From Viscum album (taxonomy: Eukaryota; Streptophyta; Magnoliopsida; Santalales; Viscaceae): a stretch of DNA of 64,000 nucleotides. Positions 46,128 through 56,507 of the stretch are shown piece by piece. The notes under the pieces were generated by a model, which had not been told where the DNA came from, made no database searches, and saw nothing but the letters and a program-made list of their open reading frames with translations. Positions within the stretch are counted from its first letter, which is position 1. The number at the start of each line of letters is the position of its first letter. The stretch lies in contig OY728120.1 in assembly GCA_963277665.1 (NCBI GenBank), positions 938,853,195 through 938,917,194 on the forward strand, written 5' to 3'. Made by a program: the position numbers and the translations under genes.

Positions 46128-49000
46128 TATAACATCTCATCCCCGAGATACTCCAAACATCAATGTTGGGTATTATAGAACAAATATTTCCACTGTGATC
46201 ACATATCAGATTCTCTCTCCCATATTTCCTCTTGAACATGCCCATGCTACCACTAGACTCCAACTAGAGGTATACTCCTTCCCTAAAGATACTTCTCACT
46301 ACATTCCAGAATCCATATTTGATGAACCTTGAAGGAAACATCTACAACATTCTCTATATCATCAATGTCTATAAAATGATAAGGACTGGGATGATATCTC
46401 CAAAGGTGAAATATATGAAACATGGAATACATAAAACTATATCATTGTGAAAGGATCAATAAGTACACCACTAGACCGACCATTTCCATGATCCCAAATA
46501 GCTCGACAAATTTGGTCACCTATTTTCCCTATTTTCTGATATAGTGTTACACTAACCATGGTGAAACTCAACGAATAACATTATGGCCCACCTCAAACAG
46601 CATAGGTTGTATAATATGGTTCTCATAAGATTTCTACCAACTCTTTGTGGTCACTACCCACCTCCCAACTAGCTAGACCTGTATAGATGTCTCCATCATG
46701 AGACTAGTTCCAAAATGCACTGAATCACCTACCTCCAACCAAAACATTTGATGAAAAAATGTACTTCAATACAAACCCTCAAATGGTTTTATTTGGATAA
46801 ATTCATAGAATATTTTATTATAAAGAAACTATGCTAAATGCTACCCCGATGAACCACTGAAATCCAAGACACAACCTCATTATATATCCTTTAGAATTTG
46901 AATCTTCACTTTAGATTGGTCATCATTATATGGATGATATAGTATTCTCATAAGTACTTATGATCCCAAAGCCTTCAGAATACCTTACTAGAATCGAGAT
47001 GTGAAATGATGATCTCTATCTGAAATGATACACCTCATAACACCATGAAACTGGACTATCTCTTACATGTAAAGACCACCCAAATCATGTATAGTAATGG
47101 TCTCCATAAAAGGGAAAAAGAGAACAGCATTCAAAATTCCATCTAAGATCACAAATACAGAATCATTATTTTGATGTTTCTAGGGTAATCCTCTCAAAAT
47201 ATCAACAATTACATCATCACATTTCCATTCACTAATGGGTATAGGTTTTAATAGCCCAACTGGCCTCTTATGATTGGATTTCAACTACTAATAAGTGAAA
47301 CATCTACCACAAACTCCTTCTACCTCTTTATTTATTCATGTCCATGAGTAATATTTATAGGTATCACAATAAATCATTACAATAGCTAAATGTACCACCC
47401 ATCTAGAACCATAAAACTCTCCCATCATCTCCCTATACAATCCTATAAGAACCCATAATCATCCATGAAAAAGAATTGAATTTCCATTTCTATGAGACTA
47501 TCCTGATGATAGATCCCCACTATATATAGTTTATCTTAGATCTAGGTCATTTATATCAAATATTTACATGGTATTTATCTGATCCCAATGAATGGGTGTA
47601 ACAAATGTCGAAGTCAAAGATACTCGACCCTAGTACTTGTGAATATCATAATGCATGTCTACAAAAAACGAGATAATCTTATAATCATCAAAATAATCCT
47701 TCAATAACTCTATCTACATCTTTCATCTCAAGGAATCAATAATTCATTTTCCCTTTATTAATTTATAATACCACTCAATGTCGAAAGACTACAGATAATC
47801 AACAAACCTTCTCTATCAAAGGACAGGGCCCGCTAAGAAAATATGTACATCAGGATCTTGTGGTACATGTATACCACAAAAAGCATTCCAAAAAGATAGT
47901 TTCCCCTTTATATCTGTGAATTAAACATCAAAATTAACTTTATATCATTATTAGGATAATTCTCCTCATGTGTTATTAGCTATCTAAAGCCAAAATCAAC
48001 AACTCTGTCCTCATGCATCAAAACATCCTTAAGTCCAACTCTTGATGCATCACCGTACATGGTATATTCCTTTCCCATAATATGAAATGTTTTGATTAGT
48101 GATGTGGTTCTCCTACCCTTTTTTCTAGAAAAACTCTCACACAAAAATTTGACCACACAAACATCACCCCTTTCTTATTCAACCCAAACATTAGAACTTC
48201 TAGAGAGGTGAATTTTGGGATGAAATTCCAATAATAACATACTAAACCCCGAAATACATCAATATTAAAGACATTACTGGGTTGATACAAAGATATCATG
48301 GCTGCAACCTTCTCTGGGCCCACTAACACTCCAGCCTCTCAAATGACGTGACCCAAGAAGTGCACATTATCAAACCAAAAACTGCATTTTGATGGCTTGG
48401 AATAAAGCCAATTTTATCTCAATTTACTAAGGAAAATGTCAAAATGTAGGACATGATCATATGAAGACTAAGAGTAAACTATGATATCAGATAAAAAACT
48501 ACCACAAACAGGTATACATAGGGATGAAATATCTAATTCATCAAGTTAATTAATATCTTTGGTGCATTATTCAGATCGGATGACATCACCATGGTCTCAT
48601 AAAAGCCTTAAATGATCCTAAAAGAAATTTGAAGTATGACTTATGGACTCCCCCTCTACAGGTGGTATCACGATCTCAAAAATATCTTGGATAATATCAT
48701 ATCACATCTCAGATGAACGAATAGTTGATTGATTCATGGACATGTATACCAGTTCTTCATGGTCATCTAGTTCAACATATGATAGTATAAACATAAGAAA
48801 CAATTCCCATCAACCATATTTGAAAAATGAACTGGAGAAACCCATGGTGACGTACTAGGATATATGAATCCTTGAGATTCTAGATCTCCCAACTGAACTT
48901 TCAACTCATGAAACACTACTTGTAAAATTCTGTAATGTGGAATAGAAAGTGGATCTACTCTTGGAACCAATTAGATCATGAAATAAATCTCTTACTTGGG
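46128..49000 (-). pseudogene. Chromovirus pol relic: RT, RNase H, integrase, chromodomain
   Basis: RT near 48767-48970 reads YRILQVVFHELKVQLGDLES, GFIYPSTSPWVSPVHF and CLYYHMLN; near 48540 it reads SSDLNNAPKILINLMN, with the IDD box lost by a shift. The RT-RNase H connection at 48096-48329 has GPEKVAAMISLYQPS and GLVCYYWNFIPKF. Integrase at 46560-47330 has KEVEGVCGRCFTY, VIVDILRGLP and CIISDRDHHFTSRF (second Asp kept). The end at 46140-46560 has FHIFHLWRYHPSPYHFIDID, then SIPLVGV and EEIWERESDM, a C-terminal chromodomain signature. Such chromodomains steer insertion towards marked chromatin. Many stops. Confidence 0.75.
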
Positions 49001-49500
49001 TGGTAATCCATAAAACTCATTGGAAAATACATGTTGAAAAAGTTAAACCACTGGAATAAATTATCTGGTTGAATTTCCCCATAATTTAGAGATAGAAATT
49101 GTATATTATACATGATATAATATAATTTTTACAAAATTGGCCATTCAGGGCTAGCCTGAAGATCCCACTCCCCCAGGTGAAAATAACTACTTACTTTTCA
49201 AGATAAAAAGGTAACAATACACAATTAATAGTTGATATGAGTCTGTTTTATAACTATCCAATACATATTAAGAATAAAATTCAATCATTTTGTCTCTGGT
49301 ACAAAGGGTTCTAAAAATAAATGATAATAACCAATTTCTAAGGAACATTCCTTGTAAAATTTTATATTATATGATCACACTCCTAATGACCTATTAATAG
49401 TCAAGAAAACATATAATATTTCCCAAACCAAGACCAAATGTTTTTAAAAAAGATAATACCTAAAGGAATGAGATGCTCCTGTATCAAACAAAATGTAATA
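49001..49500 (-). pseudogene. Gypsy protease with intact DTG box
   Basis: At 49465-49492 the minus strand reads LFDTGASHSF, the retropepsin active-site box (DTG) without change. The remainder down to 49000 has stops. It lies between the gag linker and RT, as expected for gypsy. Confidence 0.7.
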
Positions 49501-49769
49501 AATTTTAGATGACATAATAATCGTACGCATGGAAGAAGAAGGTCCTGCATCCAAACTAGCCAGAGTAGACATCATAGTCTATAGAAAACATACTCTTATG
49601 CTTTAGGATCAAGTATGAATCCATTAGGATACTCCCTTTAGACGGTATTTTTGTTACTAAACTAGAGTACCATGCCCCCAACCTTGACCTAAATGTCCAG
49701 TGGAACTCTAGCTACCAGTATGTTGTTGGTTAGCTGAGTCCTAAAAAAGACTCTAGTACCTGTCATAAT
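49501..49769 (-). pseudogene. Gypsy gag C-terminal linker, cut by insertion
   Basis: The minus-strand frame reads ANQQHTGS, then SSTGHLGQGWGHGTL, the Gly/Gln/Ser-rich linker found between the zinc knuckle and protease in plant chromoviruses. It stops at the edge of LTR6, so the rest of gag and the 5' LTR of this element must lie right of the window. Confidence 0.6.
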
Positions 49770-50043
49770 TATAAGGCCCCGGCCTTAAACCTTACATAAT
49801 ATTGAATTAAATTAATAATTCACATTGAGGATATTTTCAGGTTTAGAGATTTAGAGAATTAGAACATAACTATTACATCTCAAAAGATTACAAAGTAGAC
49901 ACTTCTACTAAGTTTCCATAGAATAAAAAAACTCTTAAAAAGAAACATGTCTAGTTCCATGTTTTATATAGCATGACATTCCCTTGATCCCATCCTTGAC
50001 CATATTCCACATTAAGTCCTATGAAAAACATTTCAAAAAACTT

Positions 50044-50069
50044 GGGTGAGCATAAAAAGCTCAGTAAGG
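50044..50069 (-). promoter_or_regulatory. LTR6 U5 motif
   Basis: TGAGC (50047-50051) pairs with GCTCA (50059-50063) within the gggtgag...ctcagtaaggg text, about 275 bp from the LTR edge. The same motif stands at 56786-56802 in LTR7 and 63512-63529 in LTR8. Confidence 0.6.
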
Positions 50070-50286
50070 GATAAAAAAAGAATGAAAACATTTAGTTTAT
50101 CAAAATAACAAGTAAACTATGCATACATTATCAAAGTAATACTTTTCACCTTTATGAAGTAGTAAAAACGCTTCACTAAAATAAAAGATCATTACTTAGA
50201 CTTTTTTAACCAAAATATTACAATAAACCCCATATAAAGATCACATAACATATAAAGGTAACTTGGGACATAAACATACATAAGTG

Positions 50287-50490
50287 GATTAACCATACGG
50301 TCGACTTCCACACATATCACTTAATGGAATATCCATTCGGCCAACTTCCATAAATACTTAATGGAATAGCCATACGGCCGACTTCCATACCCAATGCATT
50401 GGAGGTTATAACGTAACCACCCGTCCTGGTATTCACGGAACCACCCGTCATCTGGTTTATCACATGACCACCCGTCAAATGTCCAAGTAC
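50287..50490 (-). repeat. LTR6 U5 tandem arrays
   Basis: Three units of 37-39 bp with the core taatggaatagccatacggc then cgacttccata, followed by three units of about 28 bp with the core aaccacccgtc. LTR7 (57024-57225) and LTR8 (63750-63950) repeat the arrangement. Confidence 0.75.
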
Positions 50491-51224
50491 CAATAAAAAA
50501 TCATTAAACATAAAACAAATATAATGGAAAGAAAAAATTTCCACACTTTGATCACAATATATCACATAAATATATTGAAATAACAAATCCATTATAAAAA
50601 CCATTTTCAATACCAAAATACATAAAAGAGTATATGGTATCTATTTCATTTTAAAAACATTACGGCTTGTTGAGGAAGCCAAAGACCAAATAATACTCAC
50701 GGCGGTGGAAAAGGTCATTGTCACCGCATATGTTAAAAGAAAAATTCATTTTTGTCGTTTTGTAAAAAGATTTGTAGAAAAAGATTCCTTTTGTATAAAA
50801 GTAAAATTCAAAGGGTTTTATACACCGTATAAAAGAAAGTTGTGTATAAAACGAAATATGCCTCAATGAAAGGAGATTAAGACGAAGTCCCTTACCTCGG
50901 GTCTGTCTTGACTCGATCGTTCTTTAACGTCCTGAATAATAAACTTGAGTTAATTTCTATTTTCTTAAGAACCTTTTTTCAAGTTCATTATTCCTTTTAT
51001 ATCACTTATTGCCATGTTATAAACATTATGTAGCTAATAATGTTTGTTTTATCGATATTTGGTTCTTAAGTCGAAAGTGGACTTCTTACAATTACATGTT
51101 GTTTGTGTGGTCAAGTGTTCTTTATATCCAGAATGACATTCCTGATTTGGATATCATATATATCATATATATCTAGCATATACATGTATTTATAGTATCA
51201 CATAATCATTTAGAGGTAAGGAAT

Positions 51225-51284
51225 GAAATGAACCGTTCATGGAGATGGTAAGTCGTACGTACGCATGAACGCTACTTTCATTTC
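51225..51284 (-). promoter_or_regulatory. LTR6 leader hairpin a1
   Basis: Outer arms GAAATGAA (51225-51232) and TTCATTTC (51277-51284) and inner arms CGTTCATG (51234-51241) and CATGAACG (51264-51271) pair exactly. The 22-nt loop ends with the palindrome CGTACGTACG (51254-51263). Confidence 0.7.
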
Positions 51285-51427
51285 TATGTCATATTAATGG
51301 AATTAAAACTAAATGAGAGGTATGTATATTTTAATTCCATAATTATATTAATCATTTATATGTAACATACATCATATATATCCATTATATATATGTACTT
51401 ATAATAGTACATTACATTTGGGGATAA

Positions 51428-51492
51428 GAAATGAAATGCACCGTTCATGGAGACGGTAAGCTATACGTACGCATGAACGCTACTTTCATTTC
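51428..51492 (-). promoter_or_regulatory. LTR6 leader hairpin a2
   Basis: This repeats hairpin a1 about 203 bp on: CGTTCATG (from 51442) with CATGAACG (51472-51479), and GAAATGAA with TTCATTTC. The loop palindrome reads TATACGTACG. Confidence 0.65.
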
Positions 51493-51621
51493 TATATCAT
51501 ACATTAATGGAAAGAAAAAAATTAATGATATAGAGGAATATTATAATTTCAGTATTAAATAATATATAATAACTTTAAATCCATCCTTTATACGTCCCAC
51601 ATATGGAATTAACGAATCAAA

Positions 51622-51660
51622 TCATTTTGTGGGGGCGGTAGTCTGCACTTCCTAAAATGA
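51622..51660 (-). promoter_or_regulatory. LTR6 leader hairpin b
   Basis: TCATTTT (51622-51628) pairs exactly with AAAATGA (51654-51660) around a loop with gggggcggtagtctgcac. Confidence 0.5.
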
Positions 51661-51809
51661 AATTATCGTGTTTACCCACAATGGAAACCATAAAGTTATA
51701 CCACAAATGAAAAATACAGAAGCATGAAGAAAACATAAACATAATATATGTCATATATAAATAGAGTGACATATTAATGGCCACCATTAAAGGTGTTTAA
51801 AAGAAGATT

Positions 51810-51864
51810 GAACAATCATCATTTCGTGAGGCAGAAATTGGCCAACCAAAGAAACAGTATGTTC
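51810..51864 (-). promoter_or_regulatory. LTR6 leader hairpin c (weak)
   Basis: GAACA (51810) pairs with TGTTC (51860-51864). The interior keeps atttcgtgaggcaga, as in LTR2 hairpin c, but the inner stem is largely lost. Confidence 0.35.
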
Positions 51865-52197
51865 TTTAACCATTGGATGTAGATGTGTGTAAGTGTAGCT
51901 CGAATTATTATTATAACAAAATCCTAGTATATTTAGGATACTGTATTTTCTACAAAATAAATGAATAAAAAGAGTTTAGGGGGTTGGAGAAGCAAAATAA
52001 AACAAAAGAACACAAGTGAACACATTGCCTTAAAATCGGGTAACTCCCTTTGGTTTGAGCTCAAAGGCTTCCTTGGGAAGACTTCTGCCCAAATTGAGGC
52101 TTCAAAGAGTAAGAGAGGGATGTGGAGAGACAAAATGGGCAGGGTTTGTCTGAGCCAAAGTCTTTGGAAGTGTGGGTAAGGTGGTAGAGGTGGGGGC

Positions 52198-52208
52198 CTT
52201 TTATAAGA
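52198..52208 (-). promoter_or_regulatory. LTR6 TATA box
   Basis: The minus strand reads CTTATAAAAGG, preceded by gtgccccttctctcctc and followed by a CT-rich leader. It is the same box as in the solo LTR at 21581. Confidence 0.7.
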
Positions 52209-53834
52209 GGAGAGAAGGGGCACTCTTGGAAGGTAAGGAAATGTTACTTTATTTTTGAATGAGTTTCGAATTTTAATGGTCCCACATTGATGTGATTTGA
52301 GGATAATGTGATAAGGGTTCGAAATACACTCATAAAATAGGTTGTGGACATGTGTGGGTCTTAGATTCTACATTATCTTTTAATTTTATTTAAATTCTTT
52401 TATTAATGAGGTAATCACTGCATCATCATGATGTCATAAATAATTTAATTTATTTAATGTCTAAAAATTATAAAAAAAATACTATGATTTAGGAAATCTT
52501 TTTACCTTTCCAATTAGTAGTTATAGTCAAAAATCTGACTTGTATAACCACATGTAACAATTGTTTTAGTAAAACATCTCATGTTTGTGTCATTTTTACT
52601 TTAACATTTAATAAAAAGTTATTTATGTCATTTCCCAAACAAAGTGGCTCCATGGGGTCCCCAAGTTGACACATGGATTGTCTTGGTCGGCCATGACACA
52701 TCAAATGAGGGTAGGAAATGTGTCAAGTTCATCTCATTTTATTTAAACATTATTTTTACCTTAAACTACACTAATTACCTCTAATCGCGATTAAGAACTT
52801 AAAAGTTACTATTCACCAAAAAATTATTTTAATCTCATTGAACCACATTTTACTTCTTAATGAAAACCATGTATGTCGGATTTCTTAAATTCAAAGAACA
52901 GAAGTGGTAAAATTTCATTTAAATGAAAAATCAGTTTTTATTAGTACCATTTAGTGGTTTCACTATTCATCAAAAATTGGTGTTTTTCAGAAAAATACCA
53001 AAAATTGACCCTAAGCTATATTTGATATTCCAAATTCAAAAATGAAGTATATTTTAAAAAATTCCAAACATATAAGTCACATTAATTAATTTAATAATTA
53101 ATTGCCATTGTCATGACAAATAGCGTGTTTTTATGAAACAATAAGTATCAAAAGATTGACACTAGTTTAAGTCCGATTTCAAAGTGAAATTAATTCCAAC
53201 GACCACTATTGGATTTAATGGTAAAAATATTTTCTAATTTCACTTTAAACCCAATTCTAAAGATAATCTAATCATATAAATAAATTAGATTAAAAAGCGG
53301 TTTTGAATTAAAATACAGCATTTTACACTATTCATTAAAAAATGAACTTTATCGGAAAGATACCAAAAATTTACACAAAGTAAATTTTGATGTCCCAATT
53401 CTAAAGAAGAGTTTTATTTGGTCCAATAGAATTTGTAAGAGTGAACAAAACTATATTTAATTATGGTTCACCATCAAAAGGTGATAAGTGAACCTTTAGT
53501 GAAAACTAGGGCATATACGCCTAAAATTGAATTCTTTCCATATTTTAAGCCTTTATATTTTATTAGATAAATGTAAAAAAATTTAAAAAATATATATAAT
53601 CATATTTTAGTTATTTCTATCCATTCATGTCAATACAACGGCTATGTGTTAACTACCATTTAAAATAATATTATTTTATTACTAGTGTGCAACGTAAAAT
53701 TTCATTGAAACTCTTTGTTGCGTATCAGGTACGCTATCGAACATAGAAACCCCTTTAAAGTAAAATTAATATTTAATTCGTAAATATTAATAAATATGAA
53801 AATTATTTATTCTTTATTTACCGGGGATATTACA

Positions 53835-53848
53835 TCCTTCCCCCTTTT
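53835..53848 (-). other. Polypurine tract, interior A
   Basis: The minus strand reads AAAAGGGGGAAGGA directly before the LTR6 start TGTAATATCC. Interior B has the same tract at 60565-60580. Confidence 0.8.
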
Positions 53849-56084
53849 GGGAATTGCGTCTTCGCAATTTTATTCACTTATCAAAATCAGTGGGGGTATT
53901 TATCCCTCATAGCATTTTCAGATTCCCTCGTTGCATCTTCAACCATATGGTTTTTCCAAAAAAACCTTTACCTGGTGAATTACCTTATTTCGCAACACTT
54001 ACTCTCTTCGGTCAAGAATTTGGACTGGTTGTTCTTCATAAGAGAGGTTCTCTTCCATCTGAACTACCTCTGGACTCAAAACATGATATGGATCTGGTAT
54101 ATACATCCTCAACATCGAAACATGAAAAACATTGTGTACCTGAGATAAACTCGGAGGTAAAGCCACTTGGTAAAAAACTGATCCAACTTTCTCCAAAATT
54201 TCATATGGTCCAATGAACTTTGGACTCAGCTTTCCTTTCATACCAAATCACATCACACGTTTCCACAGTGAAACTTTGAGAAAAAAACATGATCACCTAC
54301 ATCAAAATATAGATCCTTCCTCCAGTTATCCGCATAACTTTTCTGTGTGCTCTGAGCTGTTTTGATGTGTTTCTGAATCAACTGAACTTTTTCTGCCATC
54401 TCTTCTACCAATTCTGGTCCCATCAGCTTTCTTTCACCCACTTCATCCCAAAAAGCTGGAGTTCAACACCGTTTACCATATAATGCCTCAAATGGTCCCA
54501 TCTGTATACTGGAATGAAAATTGTTATTATAAGAAAACTCAACCAAAGAAAGATTTTGGTCCCAAATTCCCTGATAATCCATCGAACAAGCTCGTAGCAT
54601 ATCCTCCAAGGTCTGAATTGTTCATTCTGACTGCCCATCTGATTGAGGATGAAAATCTGTACTAAAATTTAATTCAGTACCCAATGACTTCTGAAGGCCT
54701 TTCCAAAAGTTAGAAGTAAACCTGGGATCATGATTAGACACAATGGAGAGAGGAACTCCATGTAACCTAACTATCTCTTTAAGATACAAACGGGAAAGTT
54801 GATCTAGTGAAAAAGTATCTCGTATAGCAAGGAAATGAGAAGATTTAGTCAAGCGATCAACAATAACCCATATTTCATTATTACCTCGAGATGTCCTCGG
54901 TAATCCCATAGCAAAGTCCATGGATATGTTTTACCATTTCCACTCTGGCACTGGTAAATGCTGAAATATCCCTTTCGGTAACTGTCGCTCTGCTTTAACC
55001 TGCTGACAAGTCAGACACTTCACAGTAAAATCAGCAATATCCCTTTTCATTCCATCCCACCAGCAATACTCCCGCAGATCTTTGTACATCTTATTACTGC
55101 CAGGATGAACTGAAAACGGGGAACTATGAGCCTCACATAACAACTCATTCTTCAACTATGAATCACAAGGCACACATAATCTCTTCCCAAACCTCAAAAC
55201 ACAACCATTATCAATGTTGAATTCAGGCAACTTACCATTCTGAACCAGCTCTACCTTTTTCTGCAACTCATTGCCTTCCCTCTGTGCTTGCTTAATTCTG
55301 TCTGATAGGGATGATCTCACTGATACCTGAAACAAAATAGAAGATCTTCCTGCACCAACAACTTCTATTCCAAAGTTCATCAAATCAAAAACCAAAGGAT
55401 CTCATTCCAAACGTAGCATGGTTAATGAAGCATTACTTTTTCGACTCAAAGCATCGGCCACTTTGTTTTCTTTTCCCGGATGGTAGTGAATTGTACAATC
55501 ATAATCTTTGATTAATTCCAGCCATCTCCTCTTTCTCATGTTCAACTCTTTCTGAGTGAATATATATTTAAACATTTTTGTTCATTATATATTTCACACT
55601 TTACTCCATACAAATGATGCCTCCAAATTTTTAAAGCAAAAACAACAGCAGCTAATTCCAAATCATGTGTAGGGTAATTTACCTCATGAGTTTTCAACTG
55701 ACGTGAAGTATAAGCAATTACCTTATCATTTTGCATAAGGACACAGCCAAGTCACTTCAATGAAGCATCGCTGTATATAACAAACTCACCATTCTTGGAA
55801 GGAAGTTCCAAAACTGGAGCATTCAGAAATATTGTTTTCAACTCCTGAAAACAATCATCACATTCTTTTGTCCAAATAAACTTAACACCCTTCCGAGTTA
55901 GCTTAGTCATTGGACTAGATAACCATGACGAATTTTAAGCAAACCTTCAGTAGTAACCTGCCAAACCAAGAAAACTACGTATCTCGGTTACATTTGTGGG
56001 TCTTGGCCATTCTTCAACAACTTTTGTTTTAGCAGGATCAACAGTTATGCCATCTTTTGAAACAATGTGACCTAGGAAAGAAAT
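53849..56084 (-). pseudogene. Tekay pol 3' two-thirds, interior A
   Basis: Read from right to left on the minus strand: RT thumb and RNase H ([30 protein letters not shown], 55542-55736), the integrase zinc site (EAHSSPFSVHPG ... KCLTCQQVK, 54931-55155), the integrase core ([47 protein letters not shown], 54622-54921), and the C-terminal domain and start of the chromodomain (KLSPKFIGPYEILEKVGSV, EEQPVQILDRRE, 53999-54241). In the core the second catalytic Asp is Asn (SNHDPRF for SDRDPRF); the first Asp and the Glu remain. Few stops, so this is much younger than the other gypsy relics. Gag, protease and most of RT are deleted. Confidence 0.85.
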
Positions 56085-56369
56085 TTATTGCAACCAAAAC
56101 TCACACTTGCTGAATTTTCCATATAGTTTCTTTTCTTTTAAGGTTTTCAAAATAACCCCTAAATGTATTTCATGCTCCTCTTTACTTTTATAAAACACCA
56201 AAATATCATCAATAACACAACCAACATTTATCACCTGATTCAACTGAGCCATCACTGTAGTAAACTTCTTAATTCTGATTCTGAACATCTCAGTATGCTG
56301 ATTTGGAAGGTCATTTCCCTCAATATGCCTTCCCAAAAAAACTTCTATGTTCCCTCTATGAAAAACCAT
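56085..56369 (-). pseudogene. In-frame gag::RT fusion frame, interior A
   Basis: A 94-codon minus-strand frame. Its first half reads EGNDLPNQHTEMFRIR and FTTVMAQLNQVINV, like the N-terminus of Tekay-type gag. Its second half reads GCVIDDILVFYKSKEEHEIH and LYGKFSKCEFWLQ, the RT catalytic IDD segment and thumb. Everything normally between them (most of gag, protease, RT fingers) is missing. The frame stays open across the joint. Interior B has the same joint, so the deletion predates the duplication. The product could not act as RT; whether it is translated is unknown. Confidence 0.7.
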
Positions 56370-56486
56370 TCTTAAAACTGAAATATCTTAGGTGAAGCAA
56401 CATGGTAATCTTTAAATTCTATATAATTTCAATCATACCATAAATTAATTTATAATTTAACACTTTTCTAACTCCTAAAGTTGTCT
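56370..56486 (-). other. Gag leader of interior A
   Basis: Short untranslated stretch between the primer site and the fusion frame, nearly identical to 63090-63212 in interior B. Confidence 0.5.
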
Positions 56487-56507
56487 AAACTGACCTCTAA
56501 TACCAAC
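56487..56507 (-). other. Primer-binding site, interior A
   Basis: The minus strand reads TTGGTATTAGAGGTCAGTTT directly after the LTR7 end, matching the initiator-Met primer site TGGTATCAGAGCC with C-to-T wear. Interior B has the equivalent at 63213-63233. Confidence 0.75.

Larger units (their letters stand above)
49770..53834 (-). mobile_element. Tekay/Del-type LTR (LTR6), 4065 bp
   Basis: The plus-strand left edge is TATAAGGCCCCGG and the right edge CCGGGGATATTACA, i.e. TGTAATATCCCCGG on the minus strand. LTR7 and LTR8 carry the same edges next to a primer site, which fixes them. It contains the U5 motif (50044-50069), U5 arrays (50287-50490), four leader hairpins (51225-51864), a CT-rich leader (51950-52195) and a TATA box (52198). 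It is inserted in the gag of an older gypsy element; the five flanking bases are ATAAT (49765-49769). Confidence 0.9.

Noticed and set aside
51933..52223. Open frames on both strands in LTR6, repeated at 58671-58961 in LTR7
   Set aside because: They lie in the LTR leader next to the TATA box and overlap each other on opposite strands. Similarity follows from LTR homology, and no protein family is recognisable.
53854..54216. Plus-strand open frame of 120 codons, and its counterpart of 139 codons at 60526-60945
   Set aside because: Both lie antisense to the integrase C-terminus and chromodomain coding of the two Tekay interiors. They resemble each other only because the interiors are duplicates.
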